Part shown: piece by piece, positions 9,355-17,726 of the stretch
Layout of the letters: every line of letters begins with the position of its first letter
Numbering within the stretch: position 1 is the stretch's first letter
Assembly: GCF_007859755.1 (NCBI RefSeq)
Contig: NZ_SJPF01000004.1
Coordinates: 844,005-907,757 of the forward strand
Length of the DNA: 63,753 nt
Reading direction: 5' to 3'
Origin: Blastopirellula retiformator
GTDB lineage: Bacteria; Planctomycetota; Planctomycetia; Pirellulales; Pirellulaceae
Notes under the pieces: model-generated
Database searches by the model: none
What the model was told of the DNA's origin: nothing
Seen by the model: the letters and a program-made list of their open reading frames with translations, nothing else
Position numbers and translations under genes: made by a program

Positions 9355-10085
9355 TCGAATTTTACGGCCGCGGTCTGCTGCTCGACATCGAGGGGACGAC
9401 TGCCAGCGTCGCTTTCGTTTACGACGTGATGTTTCCGTTTGTCCGCCGCGAGCTGGACGCATATCTCGAGTCGGCGTGGGGTACGCCTGAGCTCGAATTG
9501 GTCCTGCGCTATATCGCCCAGGACGCCGGGTCCGACTCGTTTGCCGAGTGGACGCAGGACGACGCCACCGAAGAGGCGAAGCGGCAGCGAGTCAGCGCCG
9601 AGATGACGCGGCTGATGGACGACGACGTCAAAGCGACTGGACTAAAACAGCTGCAAGGCTTGATCTGGAAAGCAGGCTTTGACTCCGGCGAACTGGTCGC
9701 GGCCGTCTTTGACGACGTGCCGGACGCCCTAGAGCGCTGGAACGCCGCCGGCAAGGACGTGCGAATTTATTCTTCCGGCAGCGTCGCCGCACAGAAGATG
9801 TTCTTCGAGCACACCAATCACGGCAATCTGTTGCCGATGTTTCAGGGGCACTACGACACAACGACCGGGCCCAAGAAAGAGGCGCAGAGCTATCGCACCA
9901 TCGCTGGCGACTTCGACTTTGAGCCGAGCCAGATCTTGTTCCTAAGCGACGTCGTGGCCGAACTGGACGCCGCGCGCGAAGCCGGAATGCGAACCGGTTT
10001 GTGCTATCGCCCTGGGAACGCGCCGGTCGAAAACGCCAATGGACATACCGCCATCGAATCGTTCGACCAGATATCCATCGGCTAG
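9351..10085 (+). CDS. mtnC: Enolase-phosphatase E1
   Basis: The product is 244 aa, a HAD-superfamily bifunctional enolase/phosphatase that turns diketo-methylthiopentyl-phosphate into acireductone, the substrate of the neighbouring MtnD. HAD motif I is LLDIEGTT at residues 9-16 (DxEGT type characteristic of MtnC), motif II is IYSSGSVAAQK, and motif III/IV is FLSDVVAELDAA. The start is TTG at 9351, overlapping the mtnD stop, because no downstream ATG precedes motif I. Confidence 0.95.
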   Translation: MIEFYGRGLLLDIEGTTASVAFVYDVMFPFVRRELDAYLESAWGTPELELVLRYIAQDAGSDSFAEWTQDDATEEAKRQRVSAEMTRLMDDDVKATGLKQLQGLIWKAGFDSGELVAAVFDDVPDALERWNAAGKDVRIYSSGSVAAQKMFFEHTNHGNLLPMFQGHYDTTTGPKKEAQSYRTIAGDFDFEPSQILFLSDVVAELDAAREAGMRTGLCYRPGNAPVENANGHTAIESFDQISIG

Positions 10086-10111
10086 CACGCAAAATTTTTT
10101 GCGACGTTTAT

Positions 10112-10150
10112 GCGACCGATACGACGGGGACCTTGCCGCGTATCGGTCGC
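10112..10150. other. Inverted repeat after mtnC
   Basis: The arms GCGACCGATAC and GTATCGGTCGC form a perfect 11-bp stem around a 17-nt GC-rich loop, 27 bp after mtnC. There is no T-tract, so it is either a weak transcript-end hairpin or an operator-like palindrome. A second short hairpin (GCGGCTGA-AGG-TCAGCCGC) lies near 10220-10238. Confidence 0.4.
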
Positions 10151-10309
10151 CGCTTACCATTGGGCCGGTATTTAATCGGCAATGCTTTGAATCTCAATGA
10201 CGAGGTAAGCAAGTCTCGCGGCTGAAGGTCAGCCGCCGCTGCAAGGAATCGCAGCCAGGCATTCCCGCCAATCGCACGGTAGCACTTACGCTTTCCGCAG
10301 GAGGCAAGA

Positions 10310-11335
10310 ATGTTGGCGAAATCTTCGTTCGTTTCGGTCCCGTTCGGCTTATTGATCACGCTGGCGACGCTATCGTCGGCCACGCTAGCCAGCGCTGGCC
10401 CGGTCAATTTTGACGTCGGTTATCGGATCGCTTGTCGCGACGTCACGCCCGACGACTATGTCGGCGACGAAAAGCTGATTGAAGCGAAGTTCGTCGTTTC
10501 GTCGCTGGTCGCCTACGAAGCCGAGAACGATCTGCTGCAGTTCGTCATTCGCATCGAAAGCGGCGATCCCCGCATGACCGTCGTCGACTACTCGCCGCGC
10601 ACCACGCTCGAAAACAAGTTGACCGGCGGGATGCAGATCGAACGCAAGAAGGAAAGCGATTCTTCACTGGGCGCCAACCTGACCGGCAAATACGACGGCA
10701 TCGTCAGCGGCAACATCAGCGGCGGGGCCAGCCGTAAGGACGCGGTCACCACCAAGTACGAATTGCGTTCGCCGGTCGAGCTGATCGCCGCCAGCGGCAC
10801 GATCCACCGCGGCGCCGGCGTTTACTTCAAACTGAAGCCGGCCCGGCAATCGACGCTGGAAGGCGCCAAGGAATATACCTGCGTCTTCCGCGTACCGGGC
10901 AACTGGACCCGCGGGCTGGCCAGCGTCTACTGCGAAGCGCTCGGCGAAGAATCTTCGAGCCTCTCGCCGCTCGATAGCCGTCGCACCTTCGCTCGCCAGG
11001 CGTTTCGCGTCGCGCTGTATCTGGACATCAACGCCGATGCCAAACGCGCGGCCGAGAACTACGTCGCCTGCGAGCGAATGTTGCGAGCGACCACCGTTCA
11101 GTACCGCGGCGTGATCGAGAAAGCGACGCGTCACTCGCCGATCGATCAACTGGTCTCGCTGGTCAAGCATGGCCGAACCAACCATGGGCCGAAGCTCGAC
11201 CCGACCGACCTGACGACCTGGCCGGCCGACGAACTTTACCGCTTGCCGCGGGAAGTGCAAGACGCGGCGGCCGACTATCGCGCCGCACAATTGCGGATGC
11301 GAATGTGGACCGACGAGTTCATCACCGGCAGCTAA
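10310..11335 (+). CDS. Secreted protein of unknown function
   Basis: The product is 341 aa with a Sec signal peptide (FGLLITLATLSSATLASAG). I recognise no domain. The mature region starts with VNFDVGYRIACRDVTPDDY, has a predicted beta-rich middle with Gly/Ser/Asn content (GKYDGIVSGNISGGASRKD), and an alpha-helical C-terminal third ending AAQLRMRMWTDEFITGS. Two cysteines (CVFRVPGNW and VYCEALGEE) could form a disulfide. An AGGAGGCAAG ribosome binding site precedes ATG 10310. It is likely a periplasmic or surface protein restricted to planctomycetes; the role is unknown. Confidence 0.75.
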   Translation: MLAKSSFVSVPFGLLITLATLSSATLASAGPVNFDVGYRIACRDVTPDDYVGDEKLIEAKFVVSSLVAYEAENDLLQFVIRIESGDPRMTVVDYSPRTTLENKLTGGMQIERKKESDSSLGANLTGKYDGIVSGNISGGASRKDAVTTKYELRSPVELIAASGTIHRGAGVYFKLKPARQSTLEGAKEYTCVFRVPGNWTRGLASVYCEALGEESSSLSPLDSRRTFARQAFRVALYLDINADAKRAAENYVACERMLRATTVQYRGVIEKATRHSPIDQLVSLVKHGRTNHGPKLDPTDLTTWPADELYRLPREVQDAAADYRAAQLRMRMWTDEFITGS

Positions 11336-11340
11336 ACTTG

Positions 11341-11410
11341 AAGGGTGGGTGGAGCAAGCGCGAGAGGTTGCGTCATGTGACCAATGCCACTCGCTTGCGC
11401 AACCCACCTT
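11341..11410 (+). repeat. Dispersed palindromic repeat, copy 1 (GGGTGGAGCAAGCGC family)
   Basis: This sequence of about 70 bp starts AAGGGTGGGTGGAGCAAGCG and ends CGCTTGCGCAACCCACCTT, so its ends form an imperfect inverted repeat. A closely related copy lies in opposite orientation at 55126-55194. It sits between two convergent genes. Confidence 0.6.
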
Positions 11411-11427
11411 TTGCTTGCAGCCGCATT

Positions 11428-11454
11428 GTTGGGTTGCGCTGCGCTGCACCCAAC
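11428..11454. repeat. Palindrome between convergent genes
   Basis: A GTTGGGT / ACCCAAC stem surrounds a TGCGCTGCGCTGC loop. It lies directly after repeat copy 1 and 27 bp from the convergent GspE-type gene, so it may serve as a bidirectional transcript end. No T-tract is present. Confidence 0.4.
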
Positions 11455-11480
11455 CGACGATTGACGTGAGTCACGCTTAT

Positions 11481-12734
11481 CTACTGGTCTTCCAGACCGA
11501 GATATTCGGTCGGGACATTTTTGAACACCTCTTCCATGCTGGTCACCCCTTGGGCGACCTTCATGAGCGCGGCGCGGCGGAAGTCGAGCATGCCGTGGCG
11601 TACGGCGATCGCTTCCAGCTCTTGCGCCGGCAAGCGACTGGAAATCGCGCGGCGGATATCGCCGGTGACTTCCATCAGCTCGAAGATTGCGGTGCGGCCG
11701 ACGTAACCTTCGTTCGCCGCCGTCGGGTCGGGGCCGTAGAAGACTTCCCCTTCGCCCGGCTCAAGCATCTCTTGAATGTCGCCAAAGGTCGCCGCAGCGC
11801 CGCCAGGCCCCAGTTCGTACGGAATGCGGGTCTTGGGATCCAGAACCCGGACCAATCGCTGCGACAAGACGCCGCGAAGCCCACTGGCCAGGAAGTGCGG
11901 ATTCACATCGAGCGACAACATGCTTTGCACCGCGGCCGCGGCAACCGGCGCATGCAGCGTGGCGAAAACCAGGTGACCGCTATTGGCCGCGCGAACGGCG
12001 GTGGAGGCGGTCTCCGCATCACGGATCTCACCGATCATGATCACGTCAGGCTGCTGACGAATCACGCTTCGCAATAGCTCCGAAAAGTCGAGTCCGATTT
12101 TCGGGGCGACCTGCGACTGGCGAATCCCCGAGAGCGAAAACTCGACCGGATCTTCCAGCGTGTTGATTTTGCGTTTGCCGTCGTTCAGAAACTGCAAGCA
12201 AGCGTACAGCGTCGTCGTCTTGCCGGTTCCGGTCGGACCGGTCACCAGGATCAAGCCGGAGTTGGCCTGAATCATCGACATGATTCCTTGCCGATCGTGC
12301 CGGTTCAGTCCCAGTTGTTCGACCGAGAGCAAGCTGGAGTTCCGATCGAGCAAGCGGACCGTCAAGTCCTCGCCATACAGCGTCGGCAACAGACTCAAAC
12401 GTAGATCGAGCTTTTTGCCTTGATCACTGAAGATCCAGCGACCATCTTGCGGACGACGCCGTTCGGCGATGTCCATCGAGCTCATCGCCTTCAGGTAACT
12501 AATCCAAGAACGTCCCTGATCGGCTGGGACGTCGCGAATGACTTTCATCCGTCCCCACTGCCGGACCGCCACTTGGACGGTACCTTCGCCTGCCAAGATA
12601 AACAAGTCGCTGGCCTGCATCTCGGCGGCTTGGTGAATCAGCAGCTTGACGGCGACATCGGGCTCGACGCTATTCAGGTCGACTTTGGCAAAGTCGGGGG
12701 CAGCGGGACCACGGCTTACGGCGCTTTCATTCAT
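11481..12734 (-). CDS. GspE/PilB-type secretion ATPase
   Basis: The product is 417 aa from ATG 12734; a longer start at 12782 would run further into the upstream gene. It is a hexameric ATPase of the type II secretion/type IV pilus family. Walker A is GPTGTGKTT at about residues 166-174. The Asp box, Walker B (VIMIGEIRDAETA) and His box (GHLVFATLHAP) follow. It lacks the N1 domain of full GspE and the CxxC zinc-binding module usually present before the C-terminus (the corresponding segment reads PYELGPGGAAATFG). The start lies within the end of the STAS gene, so the two are coupled. No pseudopilin, secretin or inner-membrane partners are adjacent, and the machine it powers is not visible here. 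Confidence 0.9.
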   Translation of the reverse strand: MNESAVSRGPAAPDFAKVDLNSVEPDVAVKLLIHQAAEMQASDLFILAGEGTVQVAVRQWGRMKVIRDVPADQGRSWISYLKAMSSMDIAERRRPQDGRWIFSDQGKKLDLRLSLLPTLYGEDLTVRLLDRNSSLLSVEQLGLNRHDRQGIMSMIQANSGLILVTGPTGTGKTTTLYACLQFLNDGKRKINTLEDPVEFSLSGIRQSQVAPKIGLDFSELLRSVIRQQPDVIMIGEIRDAETASTAVRAANSGHLVFATLHAPVAAAAVQSMLSLDVNPHFLASGLRGVLSQRLVRVLDPKTRIPYELGPGGAAATFGDIQEMLEPGEGEVFYGPDPTAANEGYVGRTAIFELMEVTGDIRRAISSRLPAQELEAIAVRHGMLDFRRAALMKVAQGVTSMEEVFKNVPTEYLGLEDQ

Positions 12735-13086
12735 GATGCTCTCCTTTCGCCAATTGCATGGCGACTTCACCGTTGGCGACAATGTGGAAGAAGTTGTCGA
12801 GCCGCATCAACTTGAAAACGTTCGCGACGATCGGCGGCATATTAAACAAGATCAACTTGCCGCCCGCTTCTTCAAATTGTTTGTGACAGGTCAACAGCCA
12901 ACCGACTCCGCTCGAATCGATGATGTCGGCTTCCTGCATGTTCAGCAGGACCGTTCGCTGATAGGCGTCGATGCCGATCAACGCCGAGAGCGGTTCGGTC
13001 TCGCGCATCGAACCATCTTGGGTTACGCGTCCCGAAACGGCGACCTGGACAATATTCTCGTCGTGGGAAACGACATGCAATTCCAT
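12727..13086 (-). CDS. STAS-domain protein (anti-sigma factor antagonist-like)
   Basis: The product is 119 aa from ATG 13086; an upstream ATG at 13158 would add 24 residues that do not fit the domain. It is a stand-alone STAS domain with the phosphorylatable-serine motif ADIIDSSGVGWLL at residues 53-65, typical of SpoIIAA/RsbV antagonists controlled by serine kinases. Its 3' end overlaps the start of a GspE-type ATPase. Pairing a STAS switch with a secretion ATPase suggests regulation of secretion or motility by partner switching, which is inference. No anti-sigma kinase is nearby. Confidence 0.85.
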   Translation of the reverse strand: MELHVVSHDENIVQVAVSGRVTQDGSMRETEPLSALIGIDAYQRTVLLNMQEADIIDSSGVGWLLTCHKQFEEAGGKLILFNMPPIVANVFKLMRLDNFFHIVANGEVAMQLAKGEHHE

Positions 13087-13178
13087 AGCTTCGGCCCTGT
13101 TGTCAATCGCAGGCAAACGACCGTTTATATCACGGCCGTATGAAGAGAAAACGAACATCTCTTCAAAGTCGTGATTTC

Positions 13179-13955
13179 TTAATCAAACGTCCGGCAAAGC
13201 ATTCCCCCTTCGACCAAGAGGGTCGTGCCGGTAATGTAAGCGCCGGCGTCGGAGGCCAGCAATAGCGCCGGCCCCACCAGGTCTTGCGTCTCTCCCCAGC
13301 GTTTGACCGCCGTTCGTTCCGAGAAACGCTTTTTTTGTTCATCATTGAGCAGGCTCATCGGCAGCTCGGTCGCAATCGGTCCCGGCGCCAGGCAGTTGAC
13401 GGTGATCCCATGTGGCCCCAACTCCAGGGCGTGCGCTCGAGACATCGCGCTGAGCGCCGCTTTTGTGCCGGAGTAGTTTCCCCGTCCCGAATTAGACGCA
13501 ACCGCCATCACGCTAGAGAGATGGATGATCCGTCCCCAGCCCCGCTCGATCATCCCCGGAGTCAATTTGCGGGCCAGTCGCATGCAGCTGGTGAAGTTGA
13601 TCTCCAGCACGCGGTCCCAACTTTCGTCGGTCGTCTCGACCAACGTCTGCGGCTGGTTGGTGCCAGCGTTGTTGAACAGGATGTCGACCTTACCAAACTC
13701 TCCCAACACCCAGTCGGCCATCGCGTCGACTTCGGCCCGGTCCGCCATGTCGCACACTCGCCAGGCGACCCGCACGTCAAGTCCTGCGCCAATCTCGCGC
13801 GTCGCCGCTTCCAGTTCGTCCGCGTGTCGCGCCGTGATGCAAACGTCGGCGCCAGCCTCGGCCAGTCCGCGGGCAATCGCCTTGCCGATACCTTTGCTGC
13901 CGCCGGTGACCAGCGCCGTGCGGCTAGAGAGTTCGAGCAGGGACGCGAGCGTCAT
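13179..13955 (-). CDS. Short-chain dehydrogenase/reductase (SDR)
   Basis: The product is 258 aa with the classical SDR features: the cofactor loop TGGSKGIG near residue 18, the NNAG motif, the catalytic serine in HLSSVMAVASNSG and the YSGTK (YxxxK) pair, followed by LAPGPIATELP. The acidic or basic residue after beta2 (ITARHADEL) favours NADP(H). The C-terminal GGMLCRTFD is usual for gluconate-5-dehydrogenase-like and FabG-like members. The substrate cannot be assigned. ATG 13955 was chosen because the longer form (14006) adds residues before the Rossmann start. The gene is separated by about 90 bp from the STAS gene. Confidence 0.85.
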   Translation of the reverse strand: MTLASLLELSSRTALVTGGSKGIGKAIARGLAEAGADVCITARHADELEAATREIGAGLDVRVAWRVCDMADRAEVDAMADWVLGEFGKVDILFNNAGTNQPQTLVETTDESWDRVLEINFTSCMRLARKLTPGMIERGWGRIIHLSSVMAVASNSGRGNYSGTKAALSAMSRAHALELGPHGITVNCLAPGPIATELPMSLLNDEQKKRFSERTAVKRWGETQDLVGPALLLASDAGAYITGTTLLVEGGMLCRTFD

Positions 13956-14063
13956 AGCGAGGAGCCTTGTGGGGAAAGCGGAAGAGAGATTCCCCGGTTT
14001 TAACACGACTGTGACGCAGAAGAAACAGTCTCGTCGTTTGGTTTGCTCGCGATCGGCAGCGCG

Positions 14064-14100
14064 CGAAAAAAAAACCGACCGGTCATGAACGGTCGGTTTT
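14064..14100 (-). terminator. Rho-independent terminator for rpsT
   Basis: The stem AAAACCGACCG / CGGTCGGTTTT (11 bp, loop GTCATGAA) is followed on the minus strand by an eight-T run. It lies about 60 bp after the rpsT stop and before the next gene. Confidence 0.88.
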
Positions 14101-14158
14101 CCGTGATTTGAGAATGGCGCGAAAGCGCACTGCTTGCCCCCAAGCAGGCCCCTGCAAA

Positions 14159-14434
14159 CTACGCCTTGGCGGTCTTGGCAGCCTTGACGGCGGCGTTCAG
14201 ACGCGACTTCACGCGAGCGGCGGCGTTGGCGTGGATGACGCCGGCGGCGGCCGTCTTGTCGAGACGCTTCACGGCGGCCTTCAGTTCGGCGTCCATCGTG
14301 GCGGCGTCGCCAGCGGCGATCGCAGTGCGGACCTTACGAATCTGGTGACGCAGCACCGACTTGATGGCGCGATTGCGGGCACGACGAACTTCGTTTTGAC
14401 GGAGGCGTTTCTTGGCGCTCTTGGTATTGGGCAT
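14159..14434 (-). CDS. rpsT: 30S ribosomal protein S20
   Basis: The product is 91 aa, the usual length for bS20, a primary 16S rRNA binder in the small subunit. It starts MPNTKSAKKRLRQNEVRRAR, the family signature, and is rich in Lys, Arg and Ala throughout. Its own terminator follows at 14064-14100, and a GC-rich hairpin (14456-14486) lies just upstream of the start, so it is probably a separate transcription unit. Confidence 0.98.
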   Translation of the reverse strand: MPNTKSAKKRLRQNEVRRARNRAIKSVLRHQIRKVRTAIAAGDAATMDAELKAAVKRLDKTAAAGVIHANAAARVKSRLNAAVKAAKTAKA

Positions 14435-14455
14435 GGATCCTGATTTCCCTTGCGG

Positions 14456-14486
14456 GCGGCCTCTTATTTCCTAGAAACGAGGCCGC
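14456..14486. promoter_or_regulatory. Hairpin between the TPR gene and rpsT
   Basis: GCGGCCTC / GAGGCCGC form a perfect 8-bp stem with a 15-nt loop. It is 36 bp after the TPR gene stop and 22 bp before the rpsT start on the minus strand. It lacks a T-tract, so it could be a leader structure of rpsT as well as a transcript end. S20 autoregulates translation in E. coli, but no direct evidence applies here. Confidence 0.35.
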
Positions 14487-14522
14487 ATTCTTATCCGCGG
14501 ACAATTTGTTCTCAATGCGAAG

Positions 14523-15965
14523 CTACTTATCTTGCAACATTTTTCGGACCTTGTCTAGCCTCGAATCGATATCTCGGTAGCCAGGGTCCATTTTTTTCAG
14601 TCGCTTGAAGTAAGCCTTGGCGTCGGAGTGTTCTCCCAGCCCCATGGCCAGCACCCCCGACCGGTACAGCAACTGCTTGTGGCGTTCGGAACTCAAGTGC
14701 TCACTGTAACTTAGGGCTTCCTCGAAGCACTCCATCGCGGTGTGGTACTTCTTTTTCGCCTGCAGGCACTCCCCCTTCCCCAGATTGGCGATCGCCAGCA
14801 TTTTTTCATCTCCCTCGATCACCTGATCGAAGACCTCGATCGCCTCGTCCAGATTGCCGGCCCGTTTTAGCCGTAACCCGTACTCGTAGAGGTGTTTCTT
14901 GTCGTCGGGGTGACGCTCGGCCCGGGTTTGGTAGATTTCGAGTTCGGTTCGATTCAACTCATCCTTCAGGTCGTCGGCCAGTTTGCGGCTTTCAGCGGTC
15001 TTGCCGGCCTCAAACTGCTTTTCGGCGACTTCGTAGCGATGGCGAGCCCGGTTGATCCGGATATCTTCAAACTTTTGGATGATCTGCAGCGACTGTCCAA
15101 TGGCGGCCTGGGCTTTTTTCATCACCAGCTCCGCTTCGTGGTATTTGTCGTCTTTCTGCCACAGGTCGGCCAGTTTCAGGTAGTTCTCGACCTTCTCGGG
15201 ACTGGCGAGGATCACGCGATCGAGAATCTGCTTTTCGTTCAGCTCGATCGCCACTTTCGGCTTCTCGGACTTCGCCTCTTCCTGGACCGACTTCGGCCGG
15301 GGCCGCGGCTTTTCGCCGGGGCGAACGTCGATTTTGTTGGTGATCGTCGGCAATCCCTGACGGATCCGCTCTTTGTCGAGCGTCAGCTGCGAGATCATCT
15401 TGTTCGCTTCGTCGTCGCCGCGGGTCTTCTCGTTGATGAAGTGCCAGACCGCCATCGCCTGGTCAAATTGGCCCACGCTGCCGAGATACCGGGCACAATG
15501 CCGGCGAACTTCGATGTCGTTGGGCGAACCGTCGGTGGCGTACTTCATGAACAGCAGGCCAACCTCGTGGCAGCGCAACTCGGCACAGGCGTCGACCATT
15601 GGCACCAGCGCCGCCGCGTCCCAGGCGTTCGACTTCAGCATGTCGACTCCCTGGCCCAGGACCTCGGCCCAATTCTTGGAGGCCAGCGCCTTTTTGATCC
15701 CGCGACCGCCGAACGCTCCGAACAGGCCCTTTGGTTTCTTGCCTTTGAACTTCCGCTCCAGATTCTCCATCATCTTTTCGGCGTAGATCAGATTGGCCGG
15801 ATCCGACTTCACGCACTCCCCTAACAGGCTATGCGCATAGTCGAAGTCGTACTTTTGCTGCTTCATCATGCCGGTCGCATGATCAAACACCGACTGCAAA
15901 CGTTTTCGCTTGGCTGGAGTGATCTCGTAGGCCGCTGAATCGGCCGTCGCGTTCTGCCCGTCCAC
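14523..15965 (-). CDS. TPR-repeat protein
   Basis: The product is 480 aa, alpha-helical, with TPR-like units in both halves: KQQKYDFDYAHSLLGECVKS near the start, then LYEYGLRLKRAGNLDEAIEV and KKYHTAMECFEEALSYSEHL near the end. A charged linker of Pro/Lys/Arg (PGEKPRPRPKSVQEEAKSEK) lies at about residues 220-240 and a Gly/Lys-rich basic patch (KGKKPKGLFGAFGGRGIKK) at about 72-90. No signal peptide or membrane segment is seen, so it is cytoplasmic. TPR proteins scaffold complexes; its partners are unknown. It lies upstream of rpsT on the same strand. Confidence 0.85.
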   Translation of the reverse strand: MDGQNATADSAAYEITPAKRKRLQSVFDHATGMMKQQKYDFDYAHSLLGECVKSDPANLIYAEKMMENLERKFKGKKPKGLFGAFGGRGIKKALASKNWAEVLGQGVDMLKSNAWDAAALVPMVDACAELRCHEVGLLFMKYATDGSPNDIEVRRHCARYLGSVGQFDQAMAVWHFINEKTRGDDEANKMISQLTLDKERIRQGLPTITNKIDVRPGEKPRPRPKSVQEEAKSEKPKVAIELNEKQILDRVILASPEKVENYLKLADLWQKDDKYHEAELVMKKAQAAIGQSLQIIQKFEDIRINRARHRYEVAEKQFEAGKTAESRKLADDLKDELNRTELEIYQTRAERHPDDKKHLYEYGLRLKRAGNLDEAIEVFDQVIEGDEKMLAIANLGKGECLQAKKKYHTAMECFEEALSYSEHLSSERHKQLLYRSGVLAMGLGEHSDAKAYFKRLKKMDPGYRDIDSRLDKVRKMLQDK

Positions 15966-16153
15966 GTCGCTATTTATCCACTATCAGAAGAAAAACTGGT
16001 CTACCGCCACCATAACCGCGACGAATCGTTATTCTAGCTGTACCAGGGTAATCGTGCCAAGTTCTTGGTAAACAAGAAGTTGGCGTCTTGTGAAACTTGC
16101 TCGTCCCGGGTTCAATCGAGAGAAAACAGGCTCCCCAACCCCCGAAAATCGGA

Positions 16154-17680
16154 ATGCCGGAAAACGCCACTCACGCTCCTGGTAAGGCCTCCCTCGTTGG
16201 CGCAGGTCCGGGCGACGCCGGATTTATTACTTTACGTGGCGTCGAACTGTTAGCGGACGCCGACGTCGTCCTGTACGACTACCTGGCTAATTCAGCTCAC
16301 CTGCGGCATGTGCGAGACGACGCCGAGCTCCACTGCCTAGGGCGACACGGTCAGGGAAAGCTCTGGTCGCAGGCCGAGATCAACCAGGCGATGGTCGACG
16401 CCGCCAAGCAGGGGCGGCATGTGGTGCGACTAAAGAGCGGCGACCCGACCGTCTTTGCCCGGGCGGCCGACGAGATCGAAGCGCTCAAGCAAAACGACGT
16501 CCCGTTTGAAATCGTTCCCGGCGTCACCACCGCTTTGGCGGCAGGCGCTTGTGCCGGCGTTCCGGTTACCGACTCGCGGTTCGCCTCGGCGGTCGCCCTG
16601 GTCACCGGCCGCGAAAAGCCAGGCAAGTCAGACGACGCCATCGACTATTCGGCATTGGCCAAGTTCCCCGGCACGCTGGTGATGTACATGGGGGTCACTT
16701 CGGCTCCGGTCTGGTCGGCCGGATTGATCGACGGCGGCAAGTCGCCCGAGACGCCCTGTGCGATCATCCGCCGCTGCAGTTGGCCCGATCAGGAAACGTA
16801 CCAATGTACGCTGGGCGAGATCGGCAATTTGCTCCATTCCGGCTCCGAAATCCGCCCGCCGGTGATCGTCGTCGTTGGCGAAGTGGCGCGCCAAGCGTCA
16901 GCTGACAACTGGTTTCAGCAGCGACCGTTGTTCGGTGAGCGGATCTTGATCACCCGGCCTGAACACCAAGCCGACGATTTGGCCCACACGCTGGCCGAAC
17001 TGGGCGCCGACGTCTATCTGCAACCGGCGATTCAAATCTCGCCGCCGCTCGATTGGCGCCCGATCGACGCGGCGATTGGCGGTTTGCACGACTACGATTG
17101 GCTGGTCTTCTCCAGCGCCAACGGCGTCCGCTACTTTCTTGATCGGCTGTTTGAATTGGGAGACGACCTCCGCGCGGTCGGCCATCTGCGGATCGCAGCC
17201 ATTGGCCCCGGCACCGCCGACACGCTGGCTGACTACTACCTGACGGCTGACGTCATCCCAGGTGAATACCGGGCCGAAGCGCTGGTCGCCGCTCTGCAAG
17301 ACGAAGCCGCCGGCCAGCGGTTCCTGTTACCACGAGCCAGTCGCGGTCGCGACGTGTTGCCCAACGGCCTGACCGCCGCCGGAGGCGAGGTTACCGAGAT
17401 CGTCGTCTACCAAAGCGTCGATACCGTGGAGCTTTCGCCCGAGCTACTCGAAGCCTGGGATGAGCAGCCAATCGACTACGTGCTTGTCACCAGTAGCGCC
17501 ATCGCCCGAGCGACGGTCCGGCTATTGGGCGAGCGAGCCAAAGAGACGAAGTTCGTCACGATCAGCCCGATCACATCGGGCGCGCTGCGAGAAGTAGGCG
17601 CCGAACCGGCCGTCGAAGCGAGCGTCTACACGATGGACGGCGTGCTCGAAGCGCTGCTACAACACGTCGCCGGTAAGTAG
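16154..17680 (+). CDS. Fused uroporphyrinogen-III C-methyltransferase / uroporphyrinogen-III synthase
   Basis: The product is 508 aa from ATG 16154; a GTG at 16097 would add 19 poorly conserved residues. The N-terminal half (about 10-255) is a CobA/SUMT tetrapyrrole methylase with the SAM-site motif LVGAGPGDAGFITLRG, then GDPTVFARAADEIEALK and PGVTTALAAGACAGVPVT. It makes precorrin-2 from uroporphyrinogen III. The C-terminal half (about 265-508) is HemD-like (RILITRPEHQADDLAHTLAE, VFSSANGVRYFLDRL, LVTSSAIARATVRLLG), cyclising hydroxymethylbilane. The fusion couples the heme branch to siroheme/cobalamin synthesis and is common in Firmicutes and Planctomycetes. No other heme genes are adjacent. 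Confidence 0.95.
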   Translation: MPENATHAPGKASLVGAGPGDAGFITLRGVELLADADVVLYDYLANSAHLRHVRDDAELHCLGRHGQGKLWSQAEINQAMVDAAKQGRHVVRLKSGDPTVFARAADEIEALKQNDVPFEIVPGVTTALAAGACAGVPVTDSRFASAVALVTGREKPGKSDDAIDYSALAKFPGTLVMYMGVTSAPVWSAGLIDGGKSPETPCAIIRRCSWPDQETYQCTLGEIGNLLHSGSEIRPPVIVVVGEVARQASADNWFQQRPLFGERILITRPEHQADDLAHTLAELGADVYLQPAIQISPPLDWRPIDAAIGGLHDYDWLVFSSANGVRYFLDRLFELGDDLRAVGHLRIAAIGPGTADTLADYYLTADVIPGEYRAEALVAALQDEAAGQRFLLPRASRGRDVLPNGLTAAGGEVTEIVVYQSVDTVELSPELLEAWDEQPIDYVLVTSSAIARATVRLLGERAKETKFVTISPITSGALREVGAEPAVEASVYTMDGVLEALLQHVAGK

Positions 17681-17726
17681 CTCGAGCTTGGCGACGGAGA
17701 TTGGGTGCATGGCGCCAAGTCCTCTC

